Shown piece after piece: positions 22,857 to 36,500 of a stretch of 64,000 nucleotides of DNA. The position numbers were made by a program, and so were the translations under genes. The notes below the pieces were generated by a model. It saw only the letters and a program-made list of their open reading frames with translations, searched no databases and had not been told where the DNA came from. This DNA comes from Blattamonas nauphoetae (Eukaryota > Preaxostyla > Oxymonadida): assembly GCA_033064195.1 (NCBI GenBank), contig JARBJD010000088.1:1-64000 (forward strand), given 5' to 3'. Positions within the stretch are counted from its first letter, which is position 1, and each line of letters begins with the position of its first letter.

Positions 22857-25023
22857 ATGATCTCCTCACGGCAATGCTTCAGTTGCAAATCCAACGATCA
22901 TCTCAATCTCTGCATTTTCACCATTCCGTGCGAACTCATTTCCTTTCTCGAGAAAGAAGCATCTTTGACGGAGTACAGAGAAAGAATGAATCATTTTCCG
23001 AACAGACGAACCCAAACGATTCTCTCTCCTGAGTCGTCTGAAATTGTGTTATTGTGTGGGTTATGTGTGTCATCACTTCAACGAGATCGTAGTATGTCCC
23101 CATTCAATACTTTTCTTCTCGTAGCATCGATAAAAGGGCTACTTCCACCACCAGCGACAGTTGCATTGATCATACCTGTTGACACAGTCACCCCTGACTA
23201 TTTTCTCTCAGTATACCTTCTTCATTGATGAATTTCTTGTGTTTAGTTGTATGAAAACGGTCGGATCATCCATACAAAGCCTTATAAAGCTTATGAATTG
23301 ATCACTGGAAAAGATGACATTCACTCATCGCTCCTTCTGAAAGCCGAAACTGCATTTCGGAATAAACAAAAGTAATTATTTGTTTCTTTTCAATTTAGTT
23401 GTGTTTAGCCGATTTCAACAGATATATCAAGATTTCAAGACCGGATCAAACCGTGACACTCTCACTGAGATTGCCCAGCTTTCATCCTTCGACGAAGCTC
23501 CTAAAGCTCTCAGTTCAACATCTGTCTCATTCACCAAATTTTACCAACCCCCTACATCCAAGATTCAGCCTAATTCATCTCAACAAAACCAACAATTTGA
23601 AAATCGAACCATCCCTTCATCGATACAGGCGTCATTTCGCGCTTCCTCTGTTGCTAAACGTGATATTGATGCACAGACAGAGATTGAGCCAATCGAAAAC
23701 CCGTGTTTAGCAAACAGGTTCCATCCATCATTTCGTTCCACATTTCGTGGTCCAACACCAACAAGCAATTGGATTATCCCAGGAAGACTGCTCATGAGTT
23801 CCTATCCCGCGAGTTCCGACGATATTGAGCGTCAACTACTCGCTGGAGTGACTGTGTGGGTTGATCTGACTCAAAATGGCGAAGGAGGAAGATTTGGGGA
23901 AGAAATCTCTCATTTTGAATATTTTGATCGTGCCGTAAAGACTGTTCGCATGGAACAGTTACTCAGAATTCGCGCACTCATGGAGAAAGACAAACTCGAA
24001 GAAATTGAGCTCAATGCCCATCAAAAGCACCAAGCCAAGCTTCAATCACAAGAAAGAGCTCTTATTGTGAAACGAATCAGCGAACCAATGCGAACAAAAG
24101 AACTGAAGAAGCTGCGAAAGAGGGAAGAACGGTACCAGCATCGACTCCATCCTACACCCTCAGAGAAGATCCTTGTCCCTCCAATTCGATTTCATCAACA
24201 CCTTGACTCGTTGTTACGAATTCGATTTCCCATTCCACGTGGATTTGTCGGCCGGGAGGATGAAACACTCATGCTCGTCGATTATCTGGCTGGACTGATT
24301 CATCTTGGTCTGTTCTTCCGCTCTATCACTGCTATTCTCATGTTTTGTGTCTTTTGATAGATAAATCAGATCGACAGGTCATCTGTGTTCATTCTTGGGA
24401 TGGAAAGGATCGAGCGGCTCTCATTTCAAGTCTAGTTGTTGGTATGCCCCATTTCTTCGAGTTTCCGTTTCCTTTCTTTTTCTTTCGACTTATTCATCCA
24501 TCTTTTCTCTTTTATTACTTCTTCAATCACAGCGCGACTTTTCAGGTTGAGCGGGATGTCCATTCTCGACTCAATTCAACATTTTTATCAAACTCGCCCT
24601 CAATTCTCGTCAAACACACCGCCTTTATCCCAGTCATTTTATTCAAATTCCCATACTCCTCCAACCTCTCATCACATTCCATCGATCCCATCATCCCATC
24701 ACCAAAAGGCGCAGATCTATGCCTTGACGAAGAAATGGTCGGAAGAGAATCCAGTATTTGATTATACTGCCAGTCAGCAGTTTTGTCTTCGTTTTGTTGA
24801 GCGTACTGGCGTTGATCTCCTCCGTCACTTCTCACTCTCCAAGGTTGATGATATATCTCCGATCATCTCAAATTCATCAACAAAAGCACCGGAAAAGAAG
24901 GATAATACCCTCACGAAAACGAAATATCTCCCAAAAACATCACCAACGATCAAGAAACAGCGTTCTAGATCAGAGAACTCCAAGTCCAACAGGATAAAAC
25001 GCAAGCCCACTACATCGAAGTGA
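22857..25023 (+). CDS. Dual-specificity-phosphatase-like protein, predicted pseudophosphatase
   Basis: Five exons with matching phases (22857-23210, 23247-23371, 23409-24307, 24361-24441, 24533-25023) give 649 residues; introns are 36, 37, 53 and 91 nt. The middle part has 'IIPGRLLMSSYPAS' and 'LAGVTVWVDLTQNGEG', the start of the compact protist/plant dual-specificity phosphatase fold. A charged helical insert (about residues 330-410, many Lys/Arg/Glu) follows. The active-site loop reads 'VICVHSWDGKDRAALIS', where active enzymes have His-Cys-x5-Arg: the Arg is kept but the nucleophilic Cys is Ser, as in STYX-type pseudophosphatases. The loop lies on its own small exon (24361-24441). After it come 'YTASQQFCLRFVE', the usual 'Q..fv..f' helix, and a basic Lys/Arg/Ser tail. 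Likely role: phospho-protein binding or scaffolding rather than hydrolysis. Start chosen at the first ATG giving a continuous phase-consistent model; an upstream exon is possible. Confidence 0.75.
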
Positions 25024-25177
25024 GTCCCAGGCTTCAAAAATGGTTCTTTCCTGATTCATTTCGTCTTCTTTTGTTGAAAATATGTTCAAAATTAGAATGT
25101 GCCGTTTGGATCAAACCATTTCTCTTTTCTGGTTGTGGCAGTTTTAACTCGCCATCCCCTCCGACCCCTTCCCAGAC

Positions 25178-25867
25178 ATGATCCCACTTCTATTGTTCTG
25201 GACATGTGCTTGTCAGGAAAAAGAACCTGATCCATACAAAGTTTTAGGGATCCCCGAAACAGCCAACGATTATGAGATCAAACAGCGTTTTCGAGAGTTA
25301 TCAAAGAAATATCATCCAGACAGAAATAAAGATGGTGAAAATACTGATGCACTGTTCAAAAAAATTACCCACGGTATGCAAACTCACTTCTCTTTATATT
25401 CTAAATAGCATATGAGACGATTGCCACACAGGAGAAGAGAGATGCATACCAACGTCAAAAGCAATATGGATTCTCTCCTTACAACCCCGGACAGACACGT
25501 TATTCCACTCAACCTTTTGATCCTTTTGAGTTTTTCACGCAATTGTTTGAAATTCCATCAATTACCTTTCTTCAGCCAACAACAAAATCCTAAACACCGT
25601 CAGAACACATTCCACTTTGGAGGGAAAACTCCGATATTCATGGCAGTTGTCATGCTCGCTTTCATCGTCTTGTTTATTCTCGCCTTCTCGTGCATGTGCA
25701 ATAAGATCCTAAGTGAGCTATTTCAGCTTGAAGCTCAAAATCAGGAGAATGACGTTGAACTTCAGCAACGCTTCATGCGGGAAATGATGCGAAGACAGCA
25801 GATGCTGAATCCACAACAGAACAGACACTATCAACCGAATGCCGCCCCAAGGGCGCATCAGACCTAA
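25178..25867 (+). CDS. Membrane DnaJ (Hsp40) protein, ER type
   Basis: Exons 25178-25373, 25409-25544 and 25576-25867 join in phase to 207 residues; the introns are only 35 and 31 nt. The N-terminus 'MIPLLLFWTCACQ' is a short signal peptide or anchor. A J-domain follows directly at about residues 17-80: 'DPYKVLGIPETANDYEIKQ', then the obligatory 'HPD' loop in 'KKYHPDRNKDG', then 'AYETIATQEKRDAYQ' (helix IV). There is no Gly/Phe region or zinc domain. One hydrophobic span 'MAVVMLAFIVLFILAFSC' (about residues 127-145) forms a transmembrane segment, followed by a Gln/Arg-rich tail. This resembles ER-membrane J proteins that stimulate BiP-type Hsp70, with the J-domain placed before the membrane span. 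The second intron is inferred: without it the frame stops before the membrane segment. Confidence 0.8.
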
Positions 25868-26157
25868 ACCTTCGCGTTTTTCTCCCATTTTTATTCATCT
25901 TCTTTGTCTGAATAACTCATTTTCTTCTGTTTCGAACACTTCACCTACTCTTCTTGCTTTGGCTGAACAAGCGAGCCATGTGCCACACAGCCATCTTCTT
26001 TCCATTTGCAGCCTCTCAGAAAGATCATATTTCGATTGTGTCGCGTTTATAATGTGAATTGAGTCCAGGCCTTGCTTGACCCTTTGTCGGTTTTCATCAC
26101 CACAACTTTCATTTATCGTTGGACCTGCCTGCGGCGAACGAGCGTTCACAGCTGCCG

Positions 26158-27338
26158 ATGACCCAGAACCAATCATCGGACGCTTCGTCGCTCAAAAATA
26201 CGGGAGACCCGGACCGTGATCAACAACTTCCCTTCCATCTCACTCTCTCAACTCAAACGACCGGTATCTATTTATCCTCCTCACTTTTCCAGACAATGAT
26301 CACTCTCCCAAGCAAACTTCCTCTCTTTCTACTCCGATTTCTCCAAATATTTCCTTTCACTCCCCTCATATCTCGTCCGAATATCCTAGTACATCCTCAT
26401 CGCAACCCGTGTCACGGGGTTCTCTTCATTCTCCTTGGAGCCCTTTGTTCTCATCTGTCCCAAATGAACAGTATCTTCACCCCCAAAACTTCGGCACTAT
26501 TGTTGTGAAGAATCTCCCAGCAGGCACGCACAACTCTCACATCCAACGACACTTCTCACAGTTTGGAAAAATCAAGGAAATACGTGCCACACCTCACCGC
26601 GATTCTCATCGCTTTATTGAATACGAACAACTGTCCGATGCTGCCAAGGCCCAGGAATTTAGTCACAAGACACTATTCATGGGTCACTCAATTACGGTCG
26701 AATTTTCTCGGCCAGGCGGATGGAGAAAAAAAGCACTCGCAGCCCAAATGAAAAATATGCCTTCATCTGGCCTGAACCCGGACTTGGCGAGCAACCATAC
26801 TCCAAACCCTTCAAAGCACAAAGGTGGAATGAGAGGACGAAAACCTAAAGCTACGACTCATACGGAGCCTAACCTTACGTCACCTTACGTTCTTTCCGTT
26901 GATTATCGGCATGTTGAGCCCGGAGCCAAGAGTGGGGCATCTCAACCTCAACTCACGCTCCCATCTCTTTCTCCGCCTTCTGCGTCGTTTGCGACTGACC
27001 TGTCATTGCCACTTCCCTTCTTGGACTGTCTATTTTCTCATTCGGATACTTCTCCCTTATTTCGAGACATTCCCCTCATCAACTCATCAGCCCAGTTTTC
27101 CCGCGATGCTGACGATCATGGGCAAGTCTTGATGCTGTTTGACACAAATAACGATCTCTCCTTTACGCCTCAACAAGATCGCTTGCTAAAGGTGGTTCTG
27201 GACACCACAGAGTTTTTGTATTCCCCCCAATGCGCGTCTGACTTGGAGAGCGTTCGTTCGTCCGTCTCATCCCTTAATTTCTCGTATCTACTCTATTCAG
27301 GTTGTATTCTTCGTCGTATGATGATAGCTCCTTCATAA
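26158..27338 (+). CDS. Mei2-like RNA-binding protein (single RRM)
   Basis: Exons 26158-26263 and 26293-27338 join in phase to 383 residues through a 29-nt intron. After a Ser/Pro/Gln-rich start, an RRM spans about residues 110-190: 'GTIVVKNLPAGT' is RNP2, 'FGKIKEIRATPH' and 'HRFIEYEQLSDA' follow (RNP1 strand), then 'GHSITVEFSRPGGWRKK'. The 'IKEIR.TPH' and 'SRPGG.R' signatures are characteristic of the second RRM of Mei2-like proteins, known regulators of meiosis and RNA fate in yeast, plants and protists. The unusual C-terminal Mei2 RRM3 is not seen; the rest is Ser/Pro/Leu-rich. The ATG at 26158 is the first in frame; a longer open frame upstream lacks ATG. It lies 199 bp before the dynein gene on the same strand. 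Confidence 0.72.
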
Positions 27339-27537
27339 ACCATTTTCTTTACCTGTTTTGTTGCTTTCATTCGTAAGTCCATTTCTTCATTTAGGGTTTC
27401 AAATTTTTACATGTTTGTTTGTATATTGGCCTTTTTCAATGAGAGCCAACTTGTTCTCAGAGAAAATTGTCCGAGAATGTTTGTGTTCAAGATGATCTGA
27501 ATGTGACCCCATTATATTTTAATTTCGGAACAGACAC

Positions 27538-30500
27538 ATGGATTTACAGCAACAAAAGCTGACGATTGAGGAACGTCTAGCTTTATCGCAGTCTGTCGAT
27601 TCGTCCACACTCAAGAATCGGCTCTACTCAGTCAATCCTGGAGCACGCCGTGGCCATTCTCCTCAACCTCTCTTCACACCGATGCAATCTCAGGTATCAT
27701 CATCAATTTTTTCCGAGCCTTTTAAATTGAATCTATTTTGTCATTTCCCAAAATTTTGATGATTTCTCTTCTATTTCATGATTTATCACATGATCCAACT
27801 CTTAGCCAATCCCTCTCAATGGAAATACAGCAAAACAACGACTAAATCAAACTTCATCTCGTTCAACCCCTCTTTCCACAACTCCTTCCTCGTTCACTGT
27901 TGTTCCAAAAGATCAGACTGTCTCTCTACGTCGATCGTTCTCTCCGACACCTCAAGCTCCGACTCCTGCAACATTTCAAGCACCATCTCGTCTCCCACCG
28001 ATGAACAAAGAGCAACAGACTATCAGAGAGGACAAAGCAACAGATCGAGTTCGTCACAGGCAGGAACAATCGATCAACTTACAGAATCAGTCGACTCCAT
28101 CAAACAGTCAGGTTCAACAAAGAAAGAAAACGTCCAAAAATGTCGACCCTTCACATCACACCAGACCCAGGAAAACCAAATCCGACAATATTCCTTCCAT
28201 CACGTCAAACCAGCTGGGACAATCACACACACATCCACACTTCACAACTATCGACTCATTCATTTCATACACTCAAGACCATCCAGACTCTCGGACTTTT
28301 ATCTACTGTTCACTTCCATCGTCCTCACTTCCACCGTGGTTACTGTCAAATCGATCTCCAAATCACTCCGACCTCCAGCATCAGTCCAACCCCTCAAATC
28401 ACCTCCCCTTAAAGAATTTCTTCTTCAATCCGTTTGCGCTCACCGTTACACCGCATGAAAAAGTGAGAGATGGTGAATTTGCAACCATATCGTCACTTGG
28501 CCTCACTTTCTATTCATCACCCAACGAGCTCGAGACAACTTCAGGTTCTTCTGAATTTGTTCCTCTCAAAGACTGGATAACTGAACGGACATTCTTCCAT
28601 CAGCTCTCTAAAGTCCCTTTCTTTGCTTCTTTTCGATTAACCAGATGCTTCTCGTTGTGGTCATCATTTGCCAGACGGGAGCGAATTGCAGCGAACCATG
28701 CCTCTTTATTATCCACAATCACCCCATCATTCCCACCACTTTATTCAGCTTTCGCTCATATACGACAGTTATGTTCTTCTTTCACATCCAAACCACAACT
28801 TTTCCTCTCACCAACCCACACCTTCTCACTACCATCATTCTATGCATCTCTTCCAATCCACTCATCATCTTTTCTCGAAAAATATTCAAAACTTGAACGA
28901 CAAATCACAAAAATCGTCCAATCTGCCGCAATCGACCACTTCAAATCAGTCGGGATCGTCGATCGAAAGGAAGAAGTCCGCGACATTATGGAGTTCATTG
29001 AACCCCAGGATTTGCCTGTTAGTTCGAATACTGCCAATTTATTCACTCCAACCCCGTCAAATCAGAGTCTTCAGACGCATCCGTTCTCCCCCAAGCCTAC
29101 CCTCACCCCGCCACCCGAACCACTCTCTCAGCAGACCCAACATTCATCCGATAGTTCAGTCGCACCTCCTGCTCCAGTTTCAGATGAATCACAATTCGCT
29201 ATGATGACATTGCGAGTGAAGGAATCGAAGGTTTGCCGATCAGGACCAACATTTTCATCAGCTTTCTATTCACTTTTTCCATCTTTTTTAACATCTATAT
29301 TCGTCATTTTCGAACTTTTCGTCCTTATTACCTCCATACACAGCGCGTGGCACAATTCATTCGCACAATTGACTATCTCCTCATTACAACTCGACTCCAA
29401 ATCCTCTCTCGACTCTCACTGGAACTGATGACCCAAATAAGCGAACGTGATGGTCGAAAAAAGCGTCGAATTCCTCTCCCCACAAAACAAACAAAAAACA
29501 ACTCGGAAGACTTCGAAAATGATCGAAATCCCGAAATTCTCGACCCACAGATTGATGAAGAGCCGGAAAGTGCTCGCAATGTTTTGTTTGTCCCTTCTCC
29601 ACCCGAATGCACGAATGTGAAGGCATGGGAGATGAATCAAAGACAACGAAGAGCCATGACGACACAGGAAGAGCCCGAAATCCAGCCAAAAAGACGAAAG
29701 TCCAAAGGAGGAGGTATGTGGATGGTTTTAGGGCATATATTGTTAATTTTTGGAGGTTTTTAGTATTTGTTGATCTCATCTCTTTTTCACCCTCGTTTTC
29801 GAAATCACGAAATCTCCTTTCCTCCCCCAGCCTCTTCCACTGACCTCCTCGCCTCGCCCTCCGAACTGACATTCACAGCTCCCACAATCTCCCCAGCCAC
29901 ACCTCCAAATCGCCCAAAACTCAGCGAAACGACCCATCTCGAAGTCCAAACTGACGAAAACGACAACACTTCAACAGGCCCAATCGAACTCCGTGCTGTC
30001 TCCATCACAAAAGATATGTTGGATCAGTACTTTTCACCAGACTCGCCCTCATTCGAGTTCAACGAGCCACTTTCTGCGTCTCCATCGACACAGAAATCGA
30101 ACGCGTTCACGACAGATCCTTCGATGTCGCTTATTTTGGAGCCTCGAGATTTCCGTTCACAGCTTCCACCCCTCTTCCACTCTCCCCTCCTCTTCCAACC
30201 AGACGAAAATACGTCCAACAAAATCACACACCAACTCACAATCTGCGTCGAAAACGATTTCTCATCGTACGAAGCAGCTTTGGAGAATTATTTCACTCAA
30301 TTTATGTTTGATGTGCTCACTTTCGACAACCTGACCGAGTCACCGCTTTTTTCGGATTATTTGCGAACACTCCAGGCGAACTCACAGACATCGCTGAAGA
30401 AGGTTGGAGGAACAGGAATGGGTCAGCTTTTGAAGGAAGTTATGAAAACGAAACAGAAGCAGAAGGATTCTTTGGAGGAGATGGAAGAACAGAGGCAAGC

Positions 30501-33500
30501 CAAGCTGAAGGGGATTCCATACGAACCATCCAAAAAGAAAAAGAAGAAAGATCAGTCGAAAAGCGAGTCGGATGTCATTTCTGTATTTGAACCGCTGTCT
30601 GTCACACTCAGACATTCGCTGGACAACGACGAAGAGTTCGATGGAGTCAGGAAGGAGGCGTTGGGGATCGTGAATGCATCGTTCTCGTCGCTGGTGCAGT
30701 ACTCCTTCGGGTTCCTCCCTTTTCTCAAGTTTCATCTCTTCAATTTGAAGTTTGCTGAAAAGAACTTTGTCGGTGTGCGATGATTTCATCAAACTTCGTT
30801 CTGTTGTTCTTCTATCTCGACTCTTTTTCTCTCTCACCATCTTTCTCCCCTTATTCTCTCTCCCATCTCCACGTCATTGATCTCTCCCTCTCATCACTCT
30901 CTCCATCTTCCATCATTCTCAACTTCCTCTTTCTCTCCGCTCCCCTTCTCCTCACTCTTCCCTTCTCATCTCTCCCCATCTCAGCCGAAGACCACACCGC
31001 TGAATGGTACAGCTCCCATCTCGACCGTCTCTCCGCCGAGCTCTCCGACATCTCCAACATCCCCGACTCGACCCAAATCGGAGTCTTCCTGCTTGAATTT
31101 CAAACAATCAAACTCGAAATGCAGAAGAAATGTGAAAAATGTTCGAAAAACATCTCAATCTCTCTTCCTGTCATCGCCACCCACAAACGCGAGACACTTG
31201 CATCCAGAATCCGCGCCAAGATTCAAACAGTCATCACGAAACCAACAGACATCGAAGATTATGCTGTGTATGTCAAAGAAATCCAGCGAATCCAAAACGA
31301 ACAGTCGGACGAGAGGATTCAGCTGAATGTGATCGAATCTTATTATCAGACGATGCGCGAACACAACATTGAAATCGCTGGAGCGGATCAGGCAAATCTC
31401 CAACTGATGGAGAAGTCCATGTCACAACTTCAGAGCGGACTGATTGTTGCAGAAGGGTCGTTGGAGGAACAAAAACGTGATTTCACGGAGGAACTGAAAC
31501 AGAACATCGAAGAACTGAAGAATCGAATCATGCAAACAGCCACACAACTGGACGACAGCAAGTTCTTATCCAATCCTCAGGATGTCGATGCGACACTTTC
31601 TGATCTCAAACAGCTCTCCACCACAGTCGGCGATCTGGAAGAGGAAGCGAAACGGACACATCGATATCAGAAACTATTTGCTCTCCAACCTGAGCCGTTC
31701 GAGAAGTTGGAGCCAGCTCGACAGACCCTCAATCAGAAAACGACTCTTTGGAAGACTTTGTACGACTGGAACACGAAGCAGTTTGGATGGAAACATTCGA
31801 GCCTGAAGGATTTGAATCGAGACGGGATATTCACTGACTACACATCCACGTTGAAACAATGCACGATTCTGGAAAGACAACTTCCTGAGAACCAAGTTCT
31901 ACACGCTCTCAGATCTGACCTGACGGAATTCGGGACTTTGATGCCGATTCTCGACTCGCTGTTGAATCCAAACCTGAAAGAGCATCACTGGACGAAGATC
32001 TGGCTTCTCTTGACTGGCTCGCCGGAGCAGAGTGAGGAAGGGGATTCGTTTGGCTGGCTTTTGGAACACAATGTTAAGGCGAAGGCTCAGCTCCTCGCAA
32101 CGATTTCGGATGAAGCCACACAAGAAGCAGTGCTCAGTGAAATGTTGAAGAAGATCCAAGCCGACTGGGAATCGATGGAGTTGCACATGAGAGAGTTCAA
32201 GAACGATACCTACCTCTTAGTCGAAGTGGACGAGCTTCTTCGTGAATATGACGACGCGTTCGTTCAACTCAGCACAATCCGAGGATCTCGCTCGATTTCG
32301 AAGATCAAGACGGAAGTGGAGTCGCTGAACAATCAGTTCAACACTTTCAACGATGTTATCAATCTTTGGATTCAATTGCAGAAGAAGTGGGTGTATCTGG
32401 AGCCCGTGTTTGAGTCTGAGGATCTTCTCAAAGACCACGCCAAGTCATTCAGCGACACCGATCGATTCTGGCGTGATCTTATGAACAAAGCGAGGATGAC
32501 ACCGAAAGTGACTCAATCGACACAACAGCCAGGTTTGTCAGCTCAACTGAAGAATCACAACGCAGCGCTGGACAAGATCCAACTCGCTTTGGATGGATTG
32601 TTGAATGAGAAGAGGAATGCCTTTGCAAGATTCTTCTTTCTTCCAAACGACGATCTGTTGGAGATTCTGAAAGAAGGGAAGAATCCACTGAAAGTCATGC
32701 CACACATGAACAAACTCTTCGACAACATCAAAACACTCGACTTCTCAAACAAAGACAATCTCCGTCGCATGGAGATCGTCGGAATGATTTCCTCAGAAAA
32801 CGAAATCGTCGCATTTGGAGAGGAAAAGGTGAATCCGAGATCGAAACCAGTCGAGGCGTGGATGAAGAATGTGGAGATGTCGATGGAGAAGACCATCCAC
32901 TCCGAGCTGTTCAACTCGATGCACAGTTTGTTGAAACTCAATCCTGTTTCAGCCAAAACTCTCGACAAACAAGCGTATGGCAATTGGATCCGATCGACCA
33001 AAGCACAAGTTGTCATCGCTGCGTCGCAAATCCATTGGACGATGCAGGTCGAGTCAGTTCTTCGAAATGAACGAGTCAATCTTGAAATGACGAAGCAGAT
33101 GAAGAAAATGGGAGATGTTCTGGACGCACTGACAGAGCTTGTCAGATTTGATCTCTCTCCACTCGAAAGAACAAGTGTTGGTGCGCTCATTGTGATTCAA
33201 GTCCACGCCCGTGATATTGTCGAAGAACTTCAAACATCCGCGATCAGTTCGCTCTCTGATTTCGAGTGGCAGAAGCGACTGAGATATTATTGGGATCCAC
33301 TTCAAGACGAATGTGTGATCAGACAGACGAAATCATCGTTTCGATATGGATGTGAGTATTTGGGGTGCACGCCTCGTCTTGTCATCACTCCGCTGACTGA
33401 CCAATGCTACATCACACTCACCTCTGCTCTTCACTTGAAGATGGGAGGAGCACCGGCAGGACCAGCAGGAACGGGAAAGACGGAGACGACGAAGGATCTG

Positions 33501-36500
33501 GCGAAGGCGGTGGCGAGACAGTGTGTTGTGTTCAACTGTTCGGATGGACTGAATGTGGAGACGATGGAACAGATGTTCAGCGGGATGTGTCAAGCTGGTG
33601 CGTGGTTCTGCTTCGATGAGTTCAATCGAATCGACATCGAAGTGTTGTCTGTCGTTGCTCAACAAATTCGAGAAATCCAGGACGCACAACAAGCCAACCA
33701 AAAGACTTTCATTTTCCAAGGCAATCAAATCCCACTCAACACGAATTGTGCTGTGTTCATCACAATGAACCCCGGATACGCTGGGCGAACAGAGCTTCCA
33801 GACAACCTGAAAGCTCTCTTCCGTCCAGTTTCGATGATGATTCCTGACTATGCACTCATCGCTGAGATCATGTTGTATTCGGAAGGGTTCAAGACAGCCA
33901 AACCACTCTCAATCAAAATGACTCAACTTTACAAACTGTCATCCGAGCAGCTCTCCCAGCAATCACATTACGATTTTGGAATGCGAGCTGTGAAGTCAGT
34001 GTTGGTGATGGCAGGTCAGCTTCGACGATCCAACCCGAATCTGGAGGAAGACATTGTGTTGATTAGAGCGATGAAGGAATCCAACATCCCAAAATTCCTC
34101 GCCGACGACGTTCCGCTCTTCAACGCGATTGTCGGCGATCTCTTTCCGTCAGCTGAAGTCCCCGAGAACGATGTTGGCGAGCTCACAATGATGCTGCAAC
34201 AAGTGTTGGAAGAAAGGCATTTCCAGGTCATCCCGACACAACTCCACAAAACAGTTGAATTATTCGACACATTTGGAGTGCGACATGGAGTGATGCTTGT
34301 TGGACCGACACAGGGAGGGAAAACAGTGATTCGCGACACACTCGCTGAGGCTTTGACGCGTCTACGAACAGAAATCGAGTCAGCGGATGATCGTTTCCAG
34401 ATTGTGGAGCAATCGGAGATGAACCCAAAGTCAATCACTGTCGATGACATGTTCGGCTCGTTCAATCAGCTCACCCAAGAATGGAAGGAAGGACTTCTCT
34501 CATTTTTCGTTCAAAATGTTGTTCTGGACGACTCGGCGAAGAAAAAATGGATCATTTTCGATGGACCAGTCGACACTTTGTGGGTTGAGTCACTAAACAC
34601 TGTTCTCGACGACTCCAAAACTCTCTGTCTCCCAAACAGGAAGCGAATAAAGCTGACCAACACTGTGTCACTGCTGTTTGAAGTGGCAGATCTGAAGCAG
34701 GCATCTCCTGCCACGGTGTCTCGTTGTGGAATGGTTTATGTGGACGATTCGTATCTGAGCTGGGGAAGCGTTGTTTCACGATGGCTGAACAAGCTCGACA
34801 CTCAACTCTGGCCAGAGTGGTTGCGAGAAAAAACACAAGTTGTTTTTGAGGAAGCACTGCCTCCTATTTTGGAAAGGATTCGGGACGAGTTCGTACCAGA
34901 CATTCCACAGCCGATGATCGCACAAGTTCAGAATGTGTTGAGAATTATCGATGCAATCCTCACCAAAGAGAACGGGTTCAATCCTGAAGACCAAAACCCT
35001 GACGAGGAAGACGATGGAGGTCACAGAAAAGGTGGGATGAGTGGGAATGCGAAGGGAGGGAAGCAGAATGTGGACTGGGCTGCGTGGGTACATTCTGTTA
35101 TCTTCTACGCTGTTCTCTGGGGAATCGGAGGGAATTTGAAAGAAAAAGATTGGCCACAGTTTGACATCATTCTGAGAGATTCGTTCGGTCAGGTTTTCAT
35201 TCCCGTCGACGATTCTTCTTTCGGCGTTGGAATCGACATCAAAGGAAGGTTTTTGTGTCGTCTGGACGTTCCGGAGTATGTCCACAACAGCGAACTCCAG
35301 TTCAACTCCATCCTCGTCCCAACAATCGATACAGTTCGGTACGGATTTCTTGTGAAACTGATGATCGATGCGAAGGTGCCTGTTCTGGTCACTGGGGAGA
35401 CAGGAGTTGGGAAGACAGTGATTGTCAACGACGTCATCGCCCAGGCACAACCAGCCTCAGACGAGATTGGGAAACACTCCATCCAATCCATCCCGATCGG
35501 TTTCAGCGCCCAAACAAGCTCCCACCGAACCCAGTTGATGATCGAACAAAAACTCCAAAACCGACGAGATCACTTCTCCGCTCCTCCAAACACAACAGTC
35601 GTTCTTGTCCTCGACGACTTCAATCTCCCAGCACCCGATCAATACGGCTCCCAACCCCCTCTCGAGCTCATCCGACAGCTGCTCGGGAAAGGTGGGTGGT
35701 ACGATCGGAATGAACTGGAATTTCGGGCAATCAAAGACACGACTGTTGTTGCTGTGTGTGGGCCGCCGGGCGGAGGGAGGAATCAGATCTCGCCCAGGTT
35801 GACATCACAGTTTGTTCAACTCAGAGTTCCGCAGCCGTCTGACGCCACTCTTTTCAGCATTTTCAACCAGATTCTGGATGGTTTCGTCACAAAACTTGGT
35901 TTCCCAACAAACATCAAAGACATTGTTGGGCCAATTGTCAGAACATCCATCGAACTGTACAACTTCGCTCTGAACGAACTGAAACCCACTCCATCTCGCT
36001 CGCACTATTTGTTCAACCTTCGCGATCTCAGTAAAGTCTTCCAAGGTCTGATGTCAGTCGCTCCTGACGCCGTCGAAGAAGACCAAGCGTTCCAACGGCT
36101 CTGGGCACATGAGGAGCATCGAGTGTTCGCTGATCGATTGATTGACACGCAAGATCGCCTGATCTTTACAGAGAAATTGTGTTCACTCGCCAAAACCCCA
36201 CTCCGAGTCAGCTGGACACCAGAAATGTTCTCTAATCGCACTCTCCCGCTTTGGGTTGATTTTCAGTCGCTCGGAGAAGAGCCACCTCGTCCTTACGTCG
36301 AAGTGAAAAGCGAGGAGAAGTTGGGGAACCTCCTCGAAACTGCGTTGGAAGAGTTCAACATGCACCGAATCACGAAAAAGCAGAAACAGATCGATTTGGT
36401 GTTTTTCAAAGACGCGATTGATCACATCGCCAGAATCACTCGTGTTCTTCGTCAGGAACGGGGAAACGCTCTTCTCGTTGGAGTTGGCGGTTGTGGAAAA

